From the NCBI GenBank assembly GCA_026119935.1, contig JALRMH010000019.1, forward strand, positions 372,001-436,000: a stretch of DNA of 64,000 nt. The letters run 5' to 3'. A program made the position numbers and the translations under genes. The DNA is from Endothia cerciana. Taxonomy: Eukaryota > Ascomycota > Sordariomycetes > Diaporthales > Cryphonectriaceae. The notes beneath the pieces are model-generated. The model was not told the DNA's origin. It saw nothing but the letters and a program-made list of their open reading frames with translations, and searched no databases. Position 1 is the first letter of the stretch; each line of letters begins with the position of its first letter. Shown piece by piece: positions 11,621 through 23,446 of the stretch.

Positions 11621-14399
11621 ATGGCGAGCCCACTGCCCAGCCCCGCAAACCCCAGCCGACCTGTGAACTACATAGCCTCTGTTCGTGCTGCTTCTGAGAA
11701 GAAGCTGGGTATGCTTTATCACACGTCCCCAGCAAATCATGGTTGGCACGGTGACGTGAGAAAGAGGTATAGATTATGCTACACTGCTGCTTTGAGAATC
11801 ACACAGACTGACAACCTCCAGATACACAGATTTCATGGTCAACGAGATTCGCAAGGATGGCAAGGTTCTTCATCTCGAGAATTACGCCGTGTCAGAGCCA
11901 CCAGCTGATGTGGTATGTATCCCCATGGCCTGCCTATCCATTCTGTGGTGCACAGCTGACCTAAGTGCAGCATCTACACCTCCCTGGATACGGACAACAG
12001 AGCAGTCCACACAATCTCATCTCAACCTCCGGAGGTAATGCCCCGGCCCGGTCTGTCACTGAAGACGATGAGAAGGCTCTACAGGCCCTCTTAGGAGAAG
12101 CCACCACCTCACAAATCCTGGAGCTCTACCATGGAGTCATTGCAGCTGGCACTACCCGTCTTGATACGGCGACCAACCTCGTTAAATTCCCGTCTATGGA
12201 ACGTGAGGTTCGAGGCCGGGTCCACCAAGTACGTCATACTCTTATAATATGTGAAATGCATCTTGTTAACAAATGTAGGAAATCCGTCGCATTTTCGAAT
12301 CCAAAATTTCAACAGAAACTGACGGTGATGGCATCATCACTGCCGTCCCTGCCAACCCTCGACCTACAAGGAATCCCCGAGCTGGTGGCCGGAATCAACG
12401 ATCCAACCAGCCCTCGTTCAAGAAACTGGGTGGTGACTATCTTCACTTCACTCTCTACAAGGAGAACAAAGATACTATGGATGCCATCAACCAGATCGGG
12501 CGTATGGTCAAGGTCAAATCCAACTTATTTGGATTTGCTGGCACCAAAGACCGGCGTGCGGCCACAGTCCAGCGAATAAGCGTCTATCGCGTACGACATG
12601 AGGCTCTCGACTTCCTGAATAGTCAGCTCCCTGCCATCAAGATGGGCGACTACAAGTACAGTCCTTATCCCATACAACTTGGTGACCATGGAGGCAACGA
12701 GTTCAAGATCACTGTCAAGAATGTCGCCGTCAACCGTGGCGACGAGTGCTCTCTCGAACGACGAGTCCAGTTGACGAGACAGGCTGTTGAGACCGCAGTG
12801 AATGAAATGGTCAAGTATGGGTTCATCAACTATTATGGTCTGCAACGTTTCGGCACGCACATAGTGGGAACGCATGAGCTTGGAAAGCTGATGCTGATGG
12901 AGAAGTTCGAAGAAGTCGTCGATGGAATCCTGCACGTTGAAAACAACTTCATGGAGCAGGTGATTACAGGTGCTGTCCAGGAGACACCGAGCAGCCGAGA
13001 TGAGATCAGCCGAGCGCGTGCCATTGCCCACTTCAAGACGTCCAAGGATGCGAAGGCTGCATTGCAGATTATGCCGAAGCGCTTCGCTGCCGAGTCAAAC
13101 GTCATCCAACACCTTGAAAAGAATCCTCGCGACTTCCAAGGTGCAATCCTGACGATCACACGAGGGATGCGCAACCTATACCTTCACGCTTACCAGTCGT
13201 ACGTCTGGAACCATGCCGCCTCTCACCGCTGGTCCAGATACGGATCCAAGGTCACACCTGGAGACCTCGTCTTGGTCACACCAGAGGATACTATCGTGGA
13301 CGATGGCATCCGCGATTCGAAGGGACTCGAGGGGTCACCATTCCAGAAGGCTCGCGCTCTTTCCGAGGAGGAGGCGTACAGTGGTAAATTCACCATCTTC
13401 GATGTCGTCCTGCCTGGCCCTGGCTTCGACGTCGTCTACCCGAATAATGACATCGGCGAATTCTACGTCGAATTCATGTCGAGACCTGAGAATGGAGGAT
13501 TGAACCCTCACCACATGAGACGGTCTAAGAAGGACTTCAGCGTGAGTGGCAGCTACCGCCACGTCCTTGGCCGATTTAAGGGAGAGCCAAAGTGGGAAGT
13601 TCGCACCTACGTGGATGACAACGACCAGATGAGACCGACGGATCTCGACTTGATCGAGCTGCGTAAGGCAGCGGAGACGGTACAGCCGCAGGAGGCCGGG
13701 CAGGCCGCCGCCGCCGAGCACGATCAACTTGCAGACACTGGCGCGGCCAAGAATGAGCGACATCGCCAGCGGGACGACCCTGAAGCCGAGCCTCGTGTTA
13801 ACGAAGCTTGGACACAGATATCTGAGAACGGCGGTTCTAAGCGAATCAAGCTGGTGCAAGACGACTCTCGTCCAGACACTCCGGAGTCTGTGGATACACG
13901 GGGCCCTCACGGAGGTGGTGCTCCTCTGTGGGATGAGAATGATGAGGATTCTCCTGCAAAGCCCATCCGACGACCGACAATCACTAGTGATTCAGCTGGT
14001 CCCGCGACTTCTTTGGACAGTCCAGTATCAGAGCTGGCTTCAAACAATCCCGTCTCCGGCGCTGTCCCAACCCTGAGTGGAACACACCCCGCCGATGAGC
14101 CGAAGCAGGATGGCCGAGAGTCTGGGGTGCCTGGTGCTTTGTTCAATACGGACAGTGTTTCTGTCGACGCAGTCCAATCCAAGCCACCCCAGAATAATCA
14201 TTCTGGCCGAGATGCCTACCACGCCTTCACCCAACCCGATCTTTCCGGTTACCATGACGACGAGGTCAAGATCGCAGTTGTGCTTGAATTCAGTCTGGGG
14301 ACGAGCGCCTATGCCACCGTCGTCCTCCGCGAGCTCATGGCTGAGATCGAGCCTGAACAGCCTGGCAGCCCGCTGTACCCACCGGGGCTCTCCATGTAG
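11621..14399 (+). CDS. PUS7: Multisubstrate pseudouridine synthase Pus7 (TruD family)
   Basis: Four exons, 11621-11766, 11822-11912, 11971-12228 and 12279-14399 (introns 55, 58 and 50 nt), give 871 aa. Seen: N-terminal RKRYTDFMVNEIRKDGKVLHL; the TruD catalytic motif FGFAGTKDRRAATVQR near residue 250 with its catalytic Asp; INYYGLQRFGTHIVGTHELGK; and a C-terminal VVLEFSLGTSAYATVVLREL. Known of the family: Pus7 makes pseudouridine in tRNAs (position 13 and others), U2 snRNA, 5S rRNA and mRNA. Odd point: before the last conserved block lies an insertion of about 170 low-complexity residues (roughly 640-815), making the protein longer than the yeast enzyme of under 700 aa. The catalytic region looks intact. 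Confidence 0.93.
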
Positions 14400-15839
14400 G
14401 GCTCGTGCTCGCGTGAAGCGGTATCTGCGACTGCATCTCTTCGGCAGGCAGGAGCTTTGGGCACTGACTGTCGAATGAGCCTATGAGGACATTAGTTCAT
14501 CCCTGAATGCTTGCAATGGGATGATACCCACAGCTAGTGCACACTCACAAGACCTTCCTGCACGTGCCGACCCCTTGGCGGATATCCAGTCCAATGGTCA
14601 CTTCTATCTGACCTCTGAAGATATTGGACGGTAGCATTCCACATTCGGATGTGGCTGAGCTTCTGATTTATTCTCATTTTCTGCTTTTTTTTTCTTTTTT
14701 CTTTCTCTCTCCCTTGCATGCTTGGAAAGGTCTCGTATTTCTGCCCCTTTGGCATTTGGATGGTTGGTCAGCATGAGGCATTGGAGGGAAGGGAGATATC
14801 AGGGTGAGAAGGCTGCATGTGAGGGAGATCCCCCTTCTTATACCACAGTCAGGGATGGCATGGCGTGGCCTGACGGCGCGGAGTAGAATCTTCCTTGACT
14901 CTCACGAGTTGTGCTTCCGCATCTTCCCCTACACACCTTTTTAGGTGGACCCATGGCAGCAGCCGTGCTTCGGCTGGTGAAACTCGTCTGATCGCGTCGA
15001 GGCTTGCCACAGAGCTTGGGTTTTTGGGAGGGTTTTGGGCGGGGGGGGAGGGGGTTCAGATGGCATTTTCAGAACAGGATCGGCCGGCCTCGCGACGGAG
15101 GCGGGCACTTGTATTGGACTAGATACCCTTTATGTGCAGCGAAACGTGCATGGTTGTAGGATAGGACAGGACTTACTCCAGGGCCAGGGAATACAGACAC
15201 CAACGAGAAAAGGCTTCCAGCCACACCTTCGATTCTTCTCTAGTGGGTGACACAGGGTGCCGTATGTGTCAATTTTGCAGGAGCCCTGGTGACGAGCTAG
15301 TGATGCGACACATCCAAATCATCACAACGTCCGAGGAACGCCAAACGTGCTTTGAAAATTCCTTTTCCTATTTCGGTCCCTTAACTCCCTAATCCCATGA
15401 CTTTCTTGCTTACTATGGCGCAAATCCAATAAAGGTCTCGGCTTTCCAAGTGCTTGCGATGCTGATGTAGTGGAGCAGTCTGCCGAGCATCCCCAACGCT
15501 GCTATGCCCAGCTCAGTCATGCTGCTTATCCAATACCCCCCTTCTCTTCTTCTCTGCTTCCGAGGCTTCCTTTGCTCGCTGCTGCTATGCGAAGAGTTCA
15601 GTCCTCTTATCTGCCGATCGTGGGCAGTTGGCATGAGTGACGTCGCTCCCTCCCATCGTCAGCATCCTGACAGCGGTCTTCCATAATATTGGTCGGAAAT
15701 GATGCGACGGCATCTTTTTGTTGGCGGACAGTCTCTCTCTCCAGTTCTTCCCAGGCCGTACCTTTGGTGCTCGAATCAATTATCGGGATCGTCTCCCTCC
15801 CCTGGGTATACGAATCATCCGTCTGAAAGGTTCAGTCCA
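14400..15839. other. Convergent intergenic region PUS7 / MKK1
   Basis: A 1.4 kb spacer between two gene 3' ends. It has a T/C-rich tract (about 14685-14715) and a G8 run (15041-15048) followed by G5. No reading frame resembles a protein. It probably holds both 3' untranslated regions. Confidence 0.45.
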
Positions 15840-17479
15840 TCACTTCGAACTCTTTGGGTCATCCCAGCCCCAGACTTGCGCCAAATATTTGCCCATGTTG
15901 ACCCTCTTCGTTTTGAGCTCGGTCATCCAAGGGTGCTCAAGCATTTTCCATGGCATGCCTCGTCGCTTCGGGTTCTTCTCCAGGCTGCACACGAGGGTTA
16001 GTCAGGGCGAACACGCCAAACAGGGTCAGGGGTGTAAAGAACCCACCAGCTCTCGATGAAGTGCTTGAAGTTCTCACTCCAAAAGATACCGGCGTCCGGC
16101 TCATCCTTCAGCTTGGGAATGGGCTGCTGCACAATATATGTCAAGAGGTCGATCAGGCCCGCTCTTGGCTGCATCTCCGTACCATCAGCCGGGAACGGGA
16201 ACCGATGCTGCGCCACCTCGAGCAACGTGACGCCTGTAGACCACACGTCCGAGGTGATGGTGTACGTCTGGCCCGTGATGCGCTCGGGCGCCATGTAGTA
16301 GCTCGTGCCGATGAATGTGTTGGCCTCGCCCTTGGTCCCGAAGTCGCCCGACACACCGAAGTCGCACAGCTTCACCTCACCGTTGCGGCACAGCAGGATG
16401 TTGGAGGGCTTGATGTCGCGGTGCAGGATGCGCTTGGCCTCGAGGTAGGTGAGGCCCTGCAGAACACCCTCGGCGATCTTGCCGAGGACCTTCTCGCCTG
16501 TCCGTCCGCCGAGCCGCTTGACCTCTTTATAGATGCTGTCTAGGGACCCGCCCTCGCAGAATTCCATGGCGATGGAGATGGTCGCGGTTGAGGGCTCGAG
16601 GAAACCGCCGTAGTATCTGCATATGTGATCTGAGGCGCAGCCCTTGTTGAAGTTGATCTCCCGTAGGATCTGTTTCTTGACATCTGGATCCGGGTTTGTC
16701 GTTATAACCTGGCCCGGTCAGATCAGCAATCTTGCACCCAGGACAGTCTCGAGTGGTCTGGGAATCACCTTGAGAGCGAATATCGTCTTGCCTCCCTTGA
16801 GCTGACACCGCGTGACCGCACCACCGGCGCCCTCACCCAGGCCGCCGAGCTCCACAATACGGTTCTCCTGGCTTGCGATCCGCCAACCCTCGTCATCCAG
16901 ATCCTCCACATCCAGATTCCGCACTCTTTCCAGTGTCACCTCGTCCATTGCCCTCTCCAGACCATGCATGCTGTCCTGCCGTGACATGTCCACGCCGCCC
17001 TCGCTCGCATTCGAGTACATCGATCCGGCCGCGCTCTGGGGGTCCGGCGTCCCGTGTGGTTTCCCTCCCAGGCCATACTGTGAAACAAACGACAGATTCG
17101 AGTACTGCGACCCGGCTGACGTGGGGTTGCTGCCGCGGCCCCCAAAGCTGTCCGTCCGGCTGTGGGCGGCGCTGATCTCGCTGCCACTGCTCGCGCTGTG
17201 GCCCGGCTGCGCGACCGACCGGCCGGGCTGCTGTTCCTGAGGCGGCCCAACGCTGCCCATCGGGGTGGCAATGCTGAGTGTGGGCGGGGCCGGCCGGGAG
17301 GACTTTTGGGGCTGAAGAGCGCCGCCGGCCGGGTTGCTCACAGGCTTCACATTGGGGGACGGCGGTATGGCGAGCCCGAGTCTTGGCGTGCGCGCGCCGC
17401 CGCCTCGTGCACCGGGTATGGCGGGACGGAGGAGGGGTGCTGGGGCGTTCATGATGGGGACGGGGTTCGGGGACGACAT
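15840..17479 (-). CDS. MKK1: MAP kinase kinase of the cell wall integrity pathway (Mkk1/MEK-1 type)
   Basis: Three exons, 17479-16769, 16708-16047 and 15984-15840 (introns 60 and 62 nt), give 505 aa. Seen: a Pro/Ser-rich N-terminus with PLLRPAIPGARGG and ARTPRLGLAIPPSPNVKPV, typical of filamentous-fungal Mkk1; a kinase domain from about residue 220 with GEGAGGAV, the VAIK-type lysine in FALKV, HRDIKPSN near 335, DFG near 355, activation segment GTKGEANTFIGTSYYMAPE, and a C-terminal CLEKNPKRRGMPWKMLEHPW. Known: this kinase is phosphorylated by the Bck1 MAPKKK and activates the Slt2/Mps1 MAPK for wall stress response and, in pathogens, infection. An ATG at 17542 in frame would add 21 residues, and the ATG before NAPAPLLRP would shorten it; 17479 is a compromise by context. 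Confidence 0.92.
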
Positions 17480-18345
17480 TGGTACTGGGGTTTCTTGAGT
17501 CTTGATTTGCTTGCACGGGGCAGTAGTCAGCAGGGTGGTCATGCCGAGCCGTGCTCAGGAATGGCTGGGTGTAAAGACGGACGCAGTCCCGGTTGGGCGT
17601 TGGGCCTAGGGGCAACGACGAGAAGGAGACAAAGGGTGGCTCACGGATGCAGCCTGGTCGCCGCTATTGCTTGCCTGATCGTGCATCATGCGGCGAGTAA
17701 CACGATCGGGGCCTCGGCGAGTGTAAATACCCGTCTCCGGGTCGTCGGGGCGTCCCAGGTAGAGCAGGCCGGCCTGGCAGGCCAGGTGAGCTTCAGGACC
17801 TCTCGACTGGGTCCTCGGCGGGCAAGAGCTGCCGTCGGCCAAGCAGAAAGGGGCGGAGAGCCTGTGACGTTGATCTGCCAGCCCGTCGGTGTATCAGAAG
17901 ACGGGATGACAGCGGTGGTCGAAGAGGGGAGGCCGCTGGATGGGTGGCTAGAACAGAAGACGCGCGTCTGTTCTCAAGGACGGGGACCGTGGTCCTCGCG
18001 AACCTGGATGCTCGTGTGCAAACCGGATGCAACGTCGACTGAGGAGGTAGGAGGTCAAGCCCAGTGCTATGTATTACGGCAGGCGTCCCTAGCCGTCGGT
18101 CGTGGCTTGGCTCAAGCGACAGTCTGGCGCAGTGGTACCGCAGCAGAGAGGCATGAATAGGCAACAAACTGGGCTGGCCGTGCTGTGCTGATGCTGGTGC
18201 TGCTCCTGTCTGGGAATGCCAGGGGCGGATCGGGCCACTAGCAATACGTGAGTAGGGGAAGAATGGCCCGGGGGATAGGATAATGAATGAGGCCTGGATC
18301 TCGAGGCCCCTTATGTCTCGGGCCGGGAGAGGGGGAGCTGGGCTG

Positions 18346-18390
18346 GTTGAGGGCGAGGTTGAGGACGAGGTTGAGGTTGGTGTTGGGTGA
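18346..18390. repeat. Short purine-rich tandem array (GAGGTT/GAGGAC units)
   Basis: Imperfect 6- to 12-bp units of the type GAGGTTGAGGAC repeat over about 45 bp in the MKK1/DBP8 spacer. Confidence 0.7.
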
Positions 18391-18671
18391 GCTCGCCCAG
18401 GACCTCATGAGGCAGGTATAGCAGGCAGGCGAAGCGGGAAGGTGGACTGAGGGGAGTGAGGGGTGGCGGCGGGTGCGGGCAGGTCGGGACCTTGATGGAC
18501 CCCCTGGGTTAGTATGTGCCTACCGTCCGTACGGGGGGGCACAGGCACATCCACATCCACATACAGGCATAAGGGTGGGCCCAGGGCATCTCTCCCAACA
18601 CCCTGTGGCCTCATCAGCCGGGGCTGGGGGTGGGGAGGACGGTCCCTAACGTGACGAGGATTGCAGGGGCC

Positions 18672-18685
18672 GGGGGGGGGGGGGG
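18672..18685. repeat. G14 homopolymer
   Basis: Fourteen consecutive G in the MKK1/DBP8 spacer, one of about two dozen such tracts in the window. Confidence 0.95.
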
Positions 18686-19073
18686 AACAGCCGGGGAACA
18701 AAAACCGGAGAATGGCTGCTTCAGACTGGACCTGGGGACGCTCGTGCCCACTCTAGCGACTGGTCCAGCGGCTGCTGAGACAGCGCCAGGGCGGGGACGC
18801 GAGCCCTATCCACTGCCACAGGCCGCCTACGTACTCACGTACTTTGGGAAATAGGCTTGACTTTTTCAAAATGTCGCAATCCGGTTGGCCCTGCGTCTGA
18901 CGTATCAACAAACATGCCCTCATCGGGCTGACACGCAGCTGAGGGCTATTGGTCGTGGTTCGCAAATTATGCGAACCACGCGGAGCACGCGAACCACAGT
19001 ACAGTCTGGCCTGATGGTTATGCCAAGAGCCCTCGGCACCATCAAAACAATGGCATCAAGGAAATGGTCTCAT

Positions 19074-19094
19074 GCGCGCGGGCGCGCGCGCGCG
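19074..19094. repeat. Alternating CG tract
   Basis: Near-perfect alternating GC/CG dinucleotides interrupted once by GG. Alternating purine-pyrimidine of this kind can adopt Z-DNA under supercoiling; that is inference. Confidence 0.8.
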
Positions 19095-19740
19095 ACGGAG
19101 GGGCCGAGATGCTCTGGCTGACCACCTGCAGTAGCTGAAGGGTAGCCGGACAGGAGGATCTGATAATGGGGGCGGAGTGGCGGCGGTGGCCCTCCACAGA
19201 TGATGTCTGACACGGGAGAGAGGATCAGATATTCCTCTGAGACCCTCCCCCCTCTTCCCTTCTTCTTCTTCTCCGGCCCCCGACCGAGATGAGGCCCTCA
19301 GCCGATCGATCGTGGGCTTGGGAGGGAGGAGCTGGACACTTGCTGCATAGTACTACCTGAGGGACCCCTCTGGAAACCCACCCATCGTCGGTCCGTCTGC
19401 AGGCCCCCGGCATACAACCCATCCCGGGATGGTGAGAACCCATGCCGTCTTTCCGGTCTCTGTCAGGTCTGTTGGTGGCGGCTGTCCGAGAGGGCATGAC
19501 GGTGGAAATGTGAATGTGACGGTGTGTGATGGCTGATCCCGAGACTTGCATGAACGGCCCGGCATGTCTTCATTTCAGCATCCCGACCTCAGACCCTCGT
19601 ATCCCGCGGCTGGAACCTCTCAGAGGCATCCAGATGATGTTGATGATCTCGTCAGAACATCCCCCTCAACACTCACGGCTGATGCGCGCGAGGGAGATGC
19701 CAAGAACAAAGGCCTCTGGGGTCCCCACCCTGCAGGGCAG

Positions 19741-19770
19741 GGCAGGGCCTGGCAGGGCCTGGCAGGGCCT
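19741..19770. repeat. Tandem repeat of the 10-mer GGCAGGGCCT
   Basis: Three exact adjacent copies, preceded by two GGCAG half units and followed by a diverged copy (GGCCTGGGGCCT). Confidence 0.92.
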
Positions 19771-20149
19771 GGCCTGGGGCCTGTGGACTATCTACCATAC
19801 CATCTGCCATAGTGGTAGTACGGCCAGGTGCAGGTGACGGCTCAGGGTTCGACGCCTTCGAATTAGGCGCGCGTCTGCCATGCACCAGGCGGGGGTGGAT
19901 CCTGATTGGCGGCGGCTACTGGTCATGCCCGAACTCTGACCCCTGTCCCAGGCCCTTACAGATTCTCACCAACGCTTTCAGAACCAATTTTTTTCCCCTC
20001 TTTATGGCGAAAGCACACATGGTTGCGTCCATGCTCCATAACCAGCGAGAGAGCTTAGCAAAGCGGGCTTGGCCTCGTCATCTGGTTCCAGGGCGGCATC
20101 GGTACATTATTCCAACTCTTTATTCGCCCAGCTGTGTGCGTTTGCGGGG

Positions 20150-21910
20150 ATGCCCTCGAGGACGAAAAAGACAGCCCGGAGGGCTGTGGCGGCAGATGTA
20201 TCGTCGTCTGCTTCCGGGTCTGGGGTCGTGGCCCTCACCGGTGACGATAGCGGTAGTGAGGCTGTCAGCGACGAGGAGGATGGCGAGAGCCGTGGAAGCG
20301 AGCATGAAAGCGGCTCGGACTCCCTCGACAGCTCCGCACCACGGAAGAGACGGAGGATCTCACCAGAGGCCGAGGATAACGACGAAGAAGACACCCCAGG
20401 GCCGCCTGTCTCCTTCATCAGTGCGCCTTCGCGGATCAGGAGGAAGGATGTGTCCGGCGGGGGGGCTACGACCCAGAAGCCCACCGGGCAGGGTGCTCCC
20501 CCATCAGCTGATACGTTTGGGGGTGCTGCACCCACTGCGCCCACGGACCCAAACGCAACGTTTGAGTCGCTGGGTGTGCACCCGTGGCTGGTCCGGTCAC
20601 TAGCGAACATGGCCATCCGGAGACCGACTGGGATTCAGAAGGGCTGCATCCCTGAAATTCTGAAGGGCAGAGACTGCATTGGTGGCAGCAGGACGGGTTC
20701 CGGAAAGACGGTCGCATTTGCGGTGCCTATCCTCCAGAAATGGGCCCAAGACCCCTCTGCCATATTCGCGGTGGTCCTGACTCCTACTCGGTAGGTTGGG
20801 CGCGCAAGGGTCATCACGAGACGCGCGGGGTGCTGACATTATGACAGTGAGCTTGCCCTGCAGATGTACGAGCAGTTCAAGGCCATCTCCTCCCCACAGA
20901 CCCTCAAGGCCGTCCTCGTCACCGGCGGCGCCGACATGCGCGCCCAGGCCATCGCGCTGGCGGAGCGCCCACACGTCGTGATTGCCACCCCAGGCCGTCT
21001 GGCCGACCACATCCGCACGTCCGGCGAGGACACAATCTGCGGGCTGCGGCGCGTCAGGTTCGTCGTCTTCGACGAGGCCGACCGGCTCCTGGCCGCCGGG
21101 CCCGGGAGCATGCTCCCGGACATCTCGGAGTGCCTGGACGTGCTCCCGCCCTCCTCACAGCGGCAGACGCTCCTCTTCACGGCGACGGTCACGCCCGAGG
21201 TGCGCCTCGCCAAGGACAAGCCGCGCGAGCCGGGCGAGCCGCCCGTGTTCGTCTGCGAGGTCGACACGCAGGTGATGGCGATCCCCGCCGGCCTGAGCCA
21301 GATGTACCTGCAGGTGCCCGTCACGCACCGCGAGCACTACCTGCACGTGTTCCTCCTGACCGAGGGCAACAAGGACAGGAGCGTCATCATCTTCTGCAAC
21401 CGCACCGCGACCGCCAACTACCTGCACCACCTGCTGCACCTGCTCGGGCACAGGGTCACCTCCCTGCACTCGCAGCTGCCCCAGCGCCAGCGGGTCGACA
21501 ACCTGTCCCGCTTCCGCGCCGCCGCCGCGCGCATCCTGGTGGCCACCGACGTCGCCGCGCGCGGTCTGGACATCCCCGAGGTCAGCACCGTCATCAACTA
21601 CGACATCCCGCGCGACCCCGACGTGTACATCCACCGGGTGGGTCGTACGGCGCGAGCCGGGCGCAAGGGCGACGCCGTCACGTTTGTCGGGCAGAGGGAC
21701 GTCGAGCTAGTGCAGGCCATCGAGGAGCGCGTGGGCCGGGAGATGGTCAGGTGGGAGGAGGAAGGCGTCAACCTCGAGACGCGCGTGGTGCGGGACGCGC
21801 TCAAGCTCGTGGGCGAGAAGAGCCGCGAGGCGCTGTTGGACATCGAGGAGAGGCGGGAGGTCGGGAGCAAGAGGAAGCGGGGCAAGGTCAAGTTCAGGGC
21901 GGCGGCGTGA
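20150..21910 (+). CDS. DBP8: ATP-dependent DEAD-box RNA helicase Dbp8
   Basis: Two exons, 20150-20790 and 20848-21910 (57-nt intron splitting the LTPTRELALQ motif), give 567 aa. Seen: an acidic, Ser-rich N-terminal 130 residues; Q-motif region ATFESLGVHPWLVRSLANMAIRRPTGIQK; Walker A GSRTGSGKT near 181-189; PTRELALQ; ATPGRLADHI; DEAD near 289; TAT as motif III (not SAT, as usual in Dbp8); VATDVAARGLDIP; HRVGRTARAG near 475; and a basic tail KRKRGKVKF. Known: Dbp8 acts in the nucleolus in 18S rRNA processing and 40S subunit formation, with Esf2 as cofactor in yeast. An in-frame ATG at 20069 would add 27 residues; 20150 was preferred because the basic MPSRTKKTARR start looks typical. Confidence 0.93.
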
Positions 21911-22040
21911 GGCGCTGGTATCCTGGCGGTCTCTGGGCTCACCTCCACCAGGATAACACATACCTGTTATCAACAAGCAAGAGCCTCAAGATCAACAACA
22001 AAACAGCTCATCAGGGCTTTCAAATTATCCAAACCATGCA

Positions 22041-22041
<1 letters not shown>

Positions 22042-22076
<35 letters not shown>
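22042..22076. repeat. (CT)n microsatellite
   Basis: About 17 uninterrupted CT units, 130 bp after the DBP8 stop codon. Confidence 0.95.
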
Positions 22077-22077
<1 letters not shown>

Positions 22078-23432
22078 ACAAGGCGGTTTGGAATCCACCA
22101 GTCCACCTCGGTGATATCGAGTCCGGTACGCCCCGTATGCATTGAGTCCCCCGGGGATCACATCTGAGCATTGATCCAATCCCCTCTCAAGGGTCTTCCC
22201 GTGCTTCTTCCCGGTCTGATCTGCACCAATCTCCCGGTCCGTTAACAGCAGCAAGGTCAGGGTAAGGATACCTGGCAAATAGGTACCGCAAGAGGAACGC
22301 CATAGACATCTTAATCTGATACGAGGCCAGAAGGCATCGCCTGGGTTCTATCATCACTTGGTCTTGTCGATATTGTGAAATATTCCGTCCTAAGTTCTCC
22401 CAGCTACTGAACTGAACTCCACCGTGGGACTCCGAGCTTATGTGAGGGAATCATGTCTAGCCTGACTGCAGTAATATCGGAAATACCTATGCGGTGAGTG
22501 TTTGTTCCAGGTACCCGGTATTCACCCATGCGAAGCGGAGGCATGGGGACCGAAGCTACAGGTGACCATTACTCCGTGGTCCTCCTGATCTTCTCCGTCA
22601 GCGTATGTTCTGTTTGAGACCCTATCAGACATGAACTTGAACCAGAGTGCGGCCAGGCCTGTATATGCCTGTAAGTCCCAGCCCGCTCTTCTGCCCCGGT
22701 CTGGGTTCCCCAGAACCGCCAAAGCAACGTTGGTGACCGCCACAGCTTCCGGACCATCGTGCTCGCCTGGGGCGGCGGCCCCTTCATGTGCTCCGCAGCC
22801 GTGCGCACCCGGCACGCCCGAGCTCCGGAACGGCGCCCTTATCCGCGAGTCGGAAATGTTCTCGGCGTTCCTGCCTACTCACGATCGAGGACTTGGGCCG
22901 CACCTGAGAGGCCCATGCTGGGCTCGCTCGCCACAATCCCCAGGTAGGTCGCTTCTCTTCCCGAACAGCTCCACAGGCCAGAACCGCACCGGCTTCGCCG
23001 TCACGGTGCTCCTCATGGGTCATCGAGGAATATTGAAGTGTCGTTATCTGGGCACTTACGCAGCCCAAGAGGTACAAGGTCCAAACACAAGGGATGAGCC
23101 CGCCATCAATGTTCCGTGCGGGAGCACACCCTTCATCTTCATCGACCTCAAGAAGCCACACCTGCATCTCGACGATGCTCCAGGCGGGCGGGTGCCGACG
23201 CCTCTCTAGTCCCTGCTCTCGGCTGTTCCGACATGGCCGCATGTGTTTTGTGATCCCCGCGCCGTCAAGACCCTCGTCGGTACCCTCTCGCCCGTGGAGA
23301 GACGCAGCAAGGGCCCCCTTGCTGAACGAGGAGCCCCGACGACGAGACTCGCCCCCCTCCATCATGTCTCCCCCGACATCTGAACTCTCGCGCATCAGAC
23401 CTGCTGGTAGTCGTTGGGGGAAGGCCGGCCAG

Positions 23433-23446
23433 CCCCCCCCCCCCCC
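23433..23446. repeat. C14 homopolymer
   Basis: Fourteen consecutive C. Confidence 0.95.

Larger units (their letters stand above)
17480..20149. promoter_or_regulatory. 2.7 kb divergent promoter region MKK1 / DBP8
   Basis: The spacer carries the promoters of both outward-reading genes. Long open frames here are GC-rich chance frames without recognisable protein character. It contains several low-complexity elements listed separately (purine repeat, G14, alternating CG, 10-bp tandem repeat). Confidence 0.5.

Noticed and set aside
17162..18160. A 332-codon + strand open frame opposite and upstream of MKK1
   Set aside because: It overlaps the certain MKK1 first exon on the other strand; the translation is Gly/Ala/Arg-rich without domains and follows from high GC and the codon pattern of MKK1.
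22631..23395. Overlapping open frames of about 190-200 codons on both strands
   Set aside because: No recognisable family, no splice signals that join them to anything, low-complexity content, and both strands are equally open, as expected by chance in GC-rich DNA.
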